From Aphrocallistes beatrix (lineage: Eukaryota; Porifera; Hexactinellida; Sceptrulophora; Aphrocallistidae): DNA of 64,000 bases. The stretch lies in NCBI GenBank assembly GCA_963281255.1, contig OY725503.1, positions 1,054,001 to 1,118,000 of the forward strand. Direction: 5' to 3'. The position numbers and the translations under genes were made by a program. Shown piece by piece: positions 59,601 to 64,000 of this stretch (its first letter is position 1; every line of letters starts with the position of its first letter). The notes beneath the pieces are model-generated. The model did not search any database and was not told the DNA's origin. It saw only the letters and a list, made by a program, of their open reading frames with translations.

Positions 59601-59782
59601 TTAATGGAACAGTGATAGAGAATTTTCAAGCGATTCAAGACAGTTTGGAGAAAACCGGTATTTCCCCACCAACTGATCCTCCAGCCACAGAGTACAACTC
59701 CATCATCGTTTGTAAAATGTTAATCGTGGACCGTATCAGCAGTCAGGTGAAATGCAGTCAAGACGACTCAAGAAAGAAGTGA
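40078..59782 (+). CDS. Adhesion GPCR with four C-type lectin domains
   Basis: Fourteen exons with consistent GT-AG sites and phases: 40078-40138, 42796-43152, 44105-44194, 44873-45196, 45650-46033, 47019-47378, 50044-50169, 51276-51346, 52406-52511, 52915-53004, 55221-55293, 55368-55455, 57229-57269, 58417-59782 (1178 aa). Exon 1 is a signal peptide (MIVLLRCIAILLLSCFFYRQ). Exons 2, 4, 5 and 6 each hold one C-type lectin domain, recognised by WIGL and paired cysteines; EPN/QPD calcium motifs are absent. Exons 3 and 7 are Thr/Ser/Pro linkers. Exons 8-13 form a GAIN-like region. Exon 14 completes the GPS (WLTDG, NHL|TSF cleavage site), then 7TM with GWGLPVPIVVI in TM4, and a roughly 150-aa tail. 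It is a surface receptor for an unknown, possibly glycan, ligand. The N gap lies in intron 6, so a further exon may be missing. Confidence 0.8.
40490..41566. repeat. Long inverted repeat (about 520-bp arms) in GPCR intron 1
   Basis: Left arm 40490-41006 and right arm 41040-41566 are close inverted copies around a 33-base loop (41007-41039). The outer ends read CCTACTTAATATACGGCTAT and complement. The arms differ by a few substitutions and small indels. No coding sequence. Confidence 0.9.
41571..42006 (-). mobile_element. Helitron type R3 interior fragment
   Basis: Shares with 43171-43927 the reiterated block GATATTCGAATCTACAC, CAACCGTTGGAAGCTAGT and TTTGAAGTATTAATAACAAT. Both Helitron ends are missing. 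It abuts the long inverted repeat. Confidence 0.6.
42012..42046. repeat. Perfect 35-bp palindrome with a one-base spacer
   Basis: AAGTAATTCGTAACAGG, one A, then the exact reverse complement. Confidence 0.95.
42113..42198. mobile_element. Pogo-like MITE (TATAACGGCC type), short copy
   Basis: Inverted TATAACGGYCACC words and right end GGTTCCACTG-TA. Relative of 7659-8268. A third, larger and more eroded relative is at 49021-49330. Confidence 0.6.
42425..42511. mobile_element. MITE with GCCGTTCGCG words (right end)
   Basis: GCCGTTCGCGATTTTGCCA faces CGCGAACGGCGAGGGATAC and ends CCTGTA. A similar stretch at 47823-47900 runs up to the N gap. Confidence 0.5.
43171..43927 (-). mobile_element. Helitron type R3, full copy
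   Basis: In element orientation it starts TCTTATATATTAAAATAC after A and ends GCGCGCTTG before T. The interior is two roughly 120-bp tandem units plus the CACCTACATGCCAATTTTCG block shared with R2. The 3' terminus lies 18 bp after the GPCR exon 2 splice donor. Confidence 0.75.
45217..45388. mobile_element. Pogo-like MITE (GGGTCGCTT type), copy 2
   Basis: Same family as 31789-31962, inserted about 20 bp after GPCR exon 4. The left outermost bases are eroded. Confidence 0.7.
46198..46748 (-). mobile_element. Helitron type R1, copy f (complete)
   Basis: Complete copy in reverse: 3' terminus CAAGCGCGCTTCGCGCTTG at left after A (T in element orientation), GGCGGACACTTCGTGTCCGCC hairpin, two TGACGTCA (46398, 46561), one TGAGTCA (46417), TA microsatellite, and 5' terminus AGTAAGGA before T. 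It lies in GPCR intron 5. Confidence 0.85.
47906..48105. other. Assembly gap (200 N)
   Basis: Exactly 200 N, a conventional gap of unknown true length, inside GPCR intron 6. The left edge is in a GCCATTCGCG MITE, which may have stopped the assembly. Confidence 0.95.
49407..49947 (+). mobile_element. Helitron type R1, copy g (complete)
   Basis: Starts TCCTTACTATTAAAACTCG after A, TA microsatellite at 49439-49459, TGACGTCA at 49583, TGACTCA at 49727, ends CGCGCTTG. The following base here is A instead of the usual T. Confidence 0.85.
50590..50711. mobile_element. Pogo-like MITE right part (AGAGGTTC type)
   Basis: AAATGTAGAGGTCTATTTG, ATAAAGAGGTTCTCC and TGGAGGTTCTACTG-TA words. The left end is not clear. 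Confidence 0.4.
51580..52360 (-). mobile_element. Helitron type R3, 3'-truncated copy
   Basis: Contains three tandem units of about 120 bp (GGAAATATGATATTCGAAAT, CAACCGTTGGAAGCTAG), the CACCTACATGCCAATTTTC block, an A-run, and the 5' terminus ending ATATATAAGA before T. No CGCGCTTG end. Confidence 0.7.
52643..52799. mobile_element. Hairpin MITE (GTCGAAGTC type)
   Basis: TA-CAGTCGAAGTCAGGTTTTT at the left and AAAAACCGACTTCGACTGA at the right, in GPCR intron 9. Confidence 0.65.
53005..53860. other. GPCR intron 10, left part
   Basis: AT-rich; no exon, repeat boundary or RNA gene that I can defend. Confidence 0.4.
53861..54060 (-). mobile_element. Ty3/gypsy-type integrase fragment (fossil)
   Basis: The minus strand carries a short stretch resembling a gypsy integrase core (SKFVEIYPMADQTAES, DQGTNVDGKLV). 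A broken remnant with no LTRs seen. Age cannot be judged beyond clearly not recent. Confidence 0.5.
54088..54498 (-). pseudogene. THAP-type zinc-finger fragment
   Basis: A frame of about 136 aa has the THAP layout: CSAPGFKSNYR at the N-terminus (second zinc Cys replaced by Phe), ACFRIPKTLPEHKQAWIRLHR, then YCVCIKYF. A later FPKHRRLPYD resembles the conserved segment following THAP domains. It is probably a P-element-like transposase remnant rather than a host gene, since zinc ligands are lost and it sits in an intron in antisense. Confidence 0.5.
55116..55203. mobile_element. Hairpin MITE (GTCCGATT type)
   Basis: TA-CAGTGAATCGGACAGTCGG with GTCCGATTGACCGGCGC..ACTG-TA, 18 bp before GPCR exon 11. 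Confidence 0.6.
55603..56020 (+). mobile_element. Helitron type R1, copy h (internal deletion)
   Basis: Starts TCCTTACTATTAAAACTCG after A and ends CGCGCTTG before T, but the TA microsatellite and adjacent block are deleted. Intron 12 of the GPCR. Confidence 0.85.
56150..56715 (-). mobile_element. Helitron type R1, copy i (complete)
   Basis: Complete inverted copy, very close to copy f. CRE and AP-1 words, TA microsatellite at 56643-56680, both termini intact with A/T flanks. Confidence 0.85.
56717..57136 (+). mobile_element. Helitron type R3, 5'-truncated copy
   Basis: Directly follows R1-i. Two reiterated units (TAGAGACTAGCTTCTAACGG) then the 3' terminus GCAAGCGAAGCGCGCTTG before T. Confidence 0.7.
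57711..58406 (-). mobile_element. Helitron type R1, copy j with nested MITE
   Basis: Full-length inverted copy whose 5' end (AGTAAGGA) stops 10 bp before GPCR exon 14. A CTTAATCGGG-type MITE (58162-58353) sits in its TA tract. Confidence 0.85.
58162..58353. mobile_element. Pogo-like MITE (CTTAATCGGG type), copy 4
   Basis: TACAGTCGACTCCGCTTAAT and complement, closest to 29280-29471. Confidence 0.85.
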
Positions 59783-60799
59783 AGTTGTACTTATTTAACA
59801 GTCTATGTTTACTATTTATTGAATAGTTTTAAGTTAATTGCTCTCTTCATTGACTTCATTAGATACGTACTACGTGGTATTGGTATGTATTGGATTATTT
59901 TGCTAGGATTTCTGTCTTGTTGTGCTTTTTAATGATGTGAAATATATTGATTTTGCATATGATTTCTGTGATGCTTAACTTTGACACTATTCAGCAGATA
60001 TTCAAGCATTAAGCGCTCTAATTGGTAAGCACGCTCCTAAAATATGATAATATGGAGTACTCTCCTCTATGCAATGCTTTAAAATACTTTTCAAAATATT
60101 TAAGAAAGTGCACTTCGCGTACTTGCGTAGCGCGGCTGAAGAACACTTGTTTTCGTTGTGTCGCTGGGAAACCAACAAATTCCGAATCGATAGATTCGAT
60201 GATGCAATATTAGGAATCTACGCCACGAAAAACAAGACTTGTTATCTCGTCTGTCAGCTGTGAAGTCAGCTCATGATAATAACATACAATTAGATGAAGC
60301 AATCAAGCAACTCCGAATAGTGAGAGATATTAGGGACGCATGCATTTGTCCGAATTTTGAAATATACATTTGTCCGAATTTGTAGTATGCATTTGTCCGA
60401 ATTTCATAGTTTGCAAATAAACATCACTCCTAAAACTCCAAACCGTTTTGATATAATTTTACAGCTTCACAAATATAATGTTTTAGATCACAAAATAAAA
60501 CATATAATTGGAGGTTAATTTTAGTCAATCTTGAAGGTTTCTTTCCTGCTTCATAAGTGCGTAGTCTTTAGTCTCCATTTTAATACTTACAGTAGCTATC
60601 GCATAATTATTAGCAAATGGTGTTTTACTCAGAAAAAGGTTGCTACTAAGCGAAACTGCTAATAAGGGAATAGAATAAATGTAAAATCTACACTTGGGAG
60701 TTTAAAATTGGTTGCTAACAGAGCAATATATATTACTAATAGTCAGACAAACACTATAAATAGCGAGGATAGCAAAGCAATGAATATATGTATGTAGTA
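59783..60799. other. Intergenic with degraded repeat ends
   Basis: A mutated Helitron 3' terminus lies near 60105-60160 (GTGCACTTCGCGTACTTGCG). A family X-like terminus lies at 60335-60410 with three CATTTGTCCGAATTT words. No gene recognised. Confidence 0.45.
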
Positions 60800-60921
60800 T
60801 TAAATTACGTAGATCTTTTAAAAAAGCAACATGTCCTTAATTTAATACAAAATAGATCCACTTTAATACAATTTGAATGGCGGTTTCTGTGGTGGTCGAA
60901 TACTTTTGTCCGGGTACTGTA
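60800..60921 (-). mobile_element. MITE family A, heavily deleted copy
   Basis: Contains both subterminal regions of family A joined (AGATCTTTTAAAAAAGCAAC and the CGAATACTTTTGTCCGGG end) without the middle. Confidence 0.7.
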
Positions 60922-61069
60922 TATAAACAATATATACAAGTGCTTAAATCAGTAATCAAAATGTGTGTAATCACCATTATATTGCGCAATAAGCTATAAT
61001 TACGACTAATTTAACCAATTTTCTTGCATGCTTTGCGCAGTCATAATAACAGTATTAATACTATATCAT

Positions 61070-61466
61070 CCAGCTCATACAGGTTAAGTCATCCAATCGT
61101 ACTCTACGATCATCCAACGCCATCCTCCTTGAGCATCCTACTATCAAATCTTCCAAAACTCTGGGTGATCGTGCATTCACTTTAGCTGCGCCTGTTGAGT
61201 GGAATCTTCTGCCTCCGAGCATTCGGAATGCCCCCTCACTTCTTCTCTTCAAAAAACTCATCTTTTCCGCATCGCGGACGACACATCCACTTAAATAAAT
61301 ACTTATTAAATTAATTTCAATGCATATACATACCTTACAAGCATACATACACATACATACGTACATACATAACACACACCTACTTTTATTGAATTGTACA
61401 GCGCACTTGAACATATTAATATGGAATCTGCGTATATAAATGTATATTATTATTATTATTATATCT
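61070..61466 (+). mobile_element. LINE 3' end (CR1/L2-like reverse transcriptase tail)
   Basis: One frame to the stop at 61298 reads TLGDRAFTLAAPVEWNLLPP then IRNAPSLLLFKKLI, the usual C-terminus of CR1/L2-type and related LINE polymerases. The 3' UTR ends in a TTA microsatellite (61447-61463), as these elements often do. 5' truncated. Confidence 0.75.
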
Positions 61467-62160
61467 CAATAAATAATTGCTAAACACTAGAGTTGTGTGA
61501 TCATATAATCAATCCCCTGTGAATTGAGTAAGTAAAAATTGTATCATGAATGTCTAAAAGAATTACTTTTATCGGCAACTTACCAACTCTTGTTTTAACC
61601 TTGTAACCATACGCAACTAAAAATGTAAAGGGTATAGAATCTTGACCATCAATATAGATACAGATTCAGTGGTGTAGGAACAGTTCGGCCTTGGCGGCCG
61701 CACCTTTTCTATCCAGTATTGTTCCGTATGGGGATTGATGTACCACTTTTTGGGTCACTAATACTAAATTATGGGCAATTGCCGTACCGTAACACTTTGG
61801 AAAGACGTGCTACGGTACTGAGAATTGGGACAATAGAGCTAGTGTGGTCGTTAAAACAGAAATATTATTATGCACCATAGCTCCACTTTATAGAATGAAA
61901 CTAAAAGGTATATCCATAGCATTCTATATACTAAGGCAATGGCACTCACCAAAAAATTGGTACCATGGATTGGTTAAATACTTCAATCCTAAAACCGTTA
62001 ATTAAATAACTGTTATTATCAACTATATAATTATCTCATATTGTGAGTTCATGGTTGTTTAAATATTCATTTTGAAAATATTATGTAACCACAATATTTA
62101 TATTTACTCATTTATAATACCTCACTTGACAATACTAATTGCATAAATCATTTGGACGAG

Positions 62161-62310
62161 ATGTCTTGTCTCGTGCCTGACTCGACTTCCAATTACAGAG
62201 GAGTAGAACACTTCATGAAGTTTTTCAATTTCCTAAAGATGGTGCTCGTCGTGAAAATGGTATCGAGCCATTCCAAGACGTGTGAATACTACCAGAACAA
62301 CAAGATCACG
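62161..62310 (+). other. Exon-like open frame with splice donor
   Basis: ATG-started frame of 50 codons (begins MSCLVPDSTSNYRGVEHFMK) ending in CACGG|GTGAGT, a strong donor. GC content is higher than its surroundings. The protein is not recognised and no following exon is visible. It could be a first exon of a gene to the right, or a remnant carried by the surrounding element. Confidence 0.3.
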
Positions 62311-62538
62311 GGTGAGTGATTTCTTAAGTAATGTAGTTCATTATTCTAGAATCATGCATATATACATACTCAAGTTGGGTAGAAACAATTGACTGAATTT
62401 AAAAGACCAAGAAAAAGTGTTGTCTTCCCCAAATTTAGTAAATGCAATCCTCGTTACTACAAAAACGTGGGCATAAATACCTTTTTTTAAATTCGGACAA
62501 GTGCAATTTAACTAAACGTGCTCCAAATTAACATCGGG

Positions 62539-62597
62539 ACATTTCGCCTTTCCAACCTAACAAGCCTGCTGGTTGTCAGGTTGGAAAGGCGAAATGT
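62539..62597. repeat. Hairpin with 20-bp perfect arms
   Basis: ACATTTCGCCTTTCCAACCT at 62539-62558 and its exact complement at 62578-62597. The loop itself can pair ACAA/TTGT. Confidence 0.85.
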
Positions 62598-62918
62598 AAT
62601 TTTGGCCCTTAAGATTTTCTATTAGTCAACTTCAGCCGGACTGTTAGCTTATATCATGGATAAGAACAGTGTAACCAGAACTAAACTGTTGAGTTGTATC
62701 TGCACCCTGTATCTGCACCCTCAGCAGAAATTTAAAACATTTATTCTGGCTCTTCCCGTACTAATATTATTCATTTGGCATGTGCTACTATGGAACTAAA
62801 ACATTGTATACACTTCTAATAAAGTTAAGACCTATATATAATGCACTAGTATTGAAACAAGAGAATAGTAAACTGGCTAAATTCAAGAACTAATTTAATA
62901 TATTCTTTGTTTATTTGT

Positions 62919-63113
62919 CAAGTCAAGTCAAGTCAAGTCAAGTCAAGTCAAGTCAAGTCAAGTCATGTCAAGTCATGTCATGTCAAGTCAAGTCATGTCA
63001 TGTCATGTCATGTCATGTCAAGTCATGTCAAGTCATGTCAAGTCAAGTCAAGTCAAGTCATGTCATGTCAAGTCATGTCATGTCAAGTCAAGTCAAGTCA
63101 AGTCAAGTCTGTC
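62919..63113. repeat. Pentanucleotide satellite of two words (AAGTC / ATGTC)
   Basis: About 38 uninterrupted five-base units. Every unit is AAGTC or ATGTC, in irregular order. A short second-order repeat (AAGTCTGTCCCTCAAG) follows to 63145. Confidence 0.9.
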
Positions 63114-63375
63114 CCTCAAGCTAAGTCAAGTCTGTCCCTCAAGTCTCAATATTGTGATTAACTATTCTTTTGATATTTTGTATGTATTAAGTATTAAATA
63201 ATTCGACTATGTGCATTAAAAACCAAATAATATATCTCATTTCAATTGTTCTGAAATAATAGTTAGTTTGATGGAAAATTGAAATACGTATCTACAATAT
63301 CAAAATTATTGGTTTTGAAGTATTTAACCAATCCATGGTACTAATTTTTTGGTGAGTGCCATTGCCTTAGTATAT

Positions 63376-64000
63376 ACTTAGGGCATTCAATTAGTTCGTA
63401 ACCCTGCAATTATTTTTATTATTAGGAAACCTAAACATCAAAAACTACATTAAATGTTCAAAGTAGTCTCCCTTCTGCTCAATTAGTACTAGCTTTAAAC
63501 GTTCAATCCACTTAAAAAAAGTATTTTTATTCTCCTCTTGGGGGATGTCTCTGAAATCAGACGAATTTCCCTTTAAATTTGTACATCTTCCTCAAAAAAT
63601 GATCCAACTAGATGTCTTTTGAGCCCATCGAAGAGCCAAAAGTCGCAGGGTGCTAGGTCAGGACTATATGGTGGATGTTCTAACTCCTCAAGACCCATAG
63701 AAGCAATTGTTTCCTTCACCTGCTTAGATTTGTGTGGTCTGGCATTATCGTGCAAAAGTTTGATTCCTTTGAGTCCGGTGGCTGGTCGACGCTTAAAATA
63801 ATGTTTTTGGATTTCAGGAAGAACAATTGTTGCGTAGAAGTTGCCAGTAATTGTTTGCCCCTTTGGGGCACAGATTTGGCACACTGGACCATACGCATCA
63901 AAAAATATCGTGTACATAACCTTGGGGGCCCAGCGATCGGGTCTCGGTAATCCTGGGGGAGCACTCCCTTTTGCCACCCATACCTTATTCTGTTGCTTGC
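63376..64000 (-). mobile_element. Mariner transposon, 3' part (runs off the window)
   Basis: The left edge has a mariner-type end (TTAGGGCATTCAATTAGTTCG). The minus-strand transposase frame is open from the window edge to 63573. It includes VWVAKGS, the second catalytic Asp in LLHDNARPHKS and the D34D partner in HPPYSPDLAPCDFWLF. A frame change at about 63566 (T/A run) moves the last 43 or so residues (ending KGDYFEHLM) to another frame, so this copy would make a truncated enzyme. The N-terminal half lies outside the window. Confidence 0.9.

Larger units (their letters stand above)
61926..63375. mobile_element. Inverted-repeat element containing a satellite
   Basis: Left end 61926-61995 and right end 63311-63375 are inverted copies (ACTAAGGCAATGGCACTCAC, CCATGGATTGGTTAAATACT). 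Inside are an exon-like frame (62161-62310), a hairpin (62539-62597) and the pentamer satellite. A mariner begins exactly at its right end, probably inserted in the right arm. Confidence 0.6.

Noticed and set aside
62907-63201. Overlapping frames rich in QVKSS / HVMSS
   Set aside because: By-product of the AAGTC/ATGTC satellite.

Overview
This is an AT-rich eukaryotic (animal) window with GT-AG introns, many small repeats and a 200-base run of N at 47906-48105. The gene set includes a NOP14 tail, a coiled-coil/NHL protein without RING or B-box, a C-type-lectin adhesion GPCR and orphan 7TM receptors. This points to a non-bilaterian metazoan. A sponge, perhaps a glass sponge, is my best guess: the NHL protein resembles sponge NHL proteins I remember. 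That assignment is inference, at about even odds.

Genes, left to right: the 3' end of NOP14 (1-420, +); an orphan 7TM receptor copy with one frame break (1415-2556, -); a coiled-coil/NHL protein (3794-5077, -); a STELLO/DUF288-type Golgi glycosyltransferase-like gene split by one missing T (9460-12101, +); an intact paralogue of the 7TM receptor (18037-19182, +); a five-exon gene for a protein with six calponin-homology domains, a coiled coil and a C-terminal membrane anchor (23832-28028, +); a TIP30/HTATIP2-like oxidoreductase (30500-31525, -); a stray sirtuin exon (32574-32748, -); and a 14-exon adhesion GPCR with four C-type lectin domains (40078-59782, +). No operon-like or pathway clustering is evident. 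The two 7TM copies are a dispersed duplicate pair.

Mobile DNA fills most of the rest. The main component is a set of non-autonomous Helitrons. They begin TC and end in a GC-rich hairpin plus CTTG, and most copies sit between A and T. At least three internal-sequence types (called R1, R2 and R3 here) share these ends. Their internal TA microsatellite is a recurrent target for TA-inserting MITEs. A second layer is a set of pogo-like hairpin MITEs that share little beyond TA-CAGT ends. There are also Tc1-like MITEs of about 480 bp, a Tc1 relic, a mariner running off the right edge, a ZBED5-like hAT relic, an OTU-bearing element with long inverted ends, a LINE tail and a few fossil fragments.

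Structural oddities include a 1.08-kb long inverted repeat in the first GPCR intron, a 12-bp palindromic minisatellite bounded by inverted repeats, perfect palindromes with one-base spacers, and a pentanucleotide satellite made of two alternating words. The most notable candidates for something undescribed are the six-CH tail-anchored protein and the modular-end Helitron group carrying CRE and AP-1 sites.
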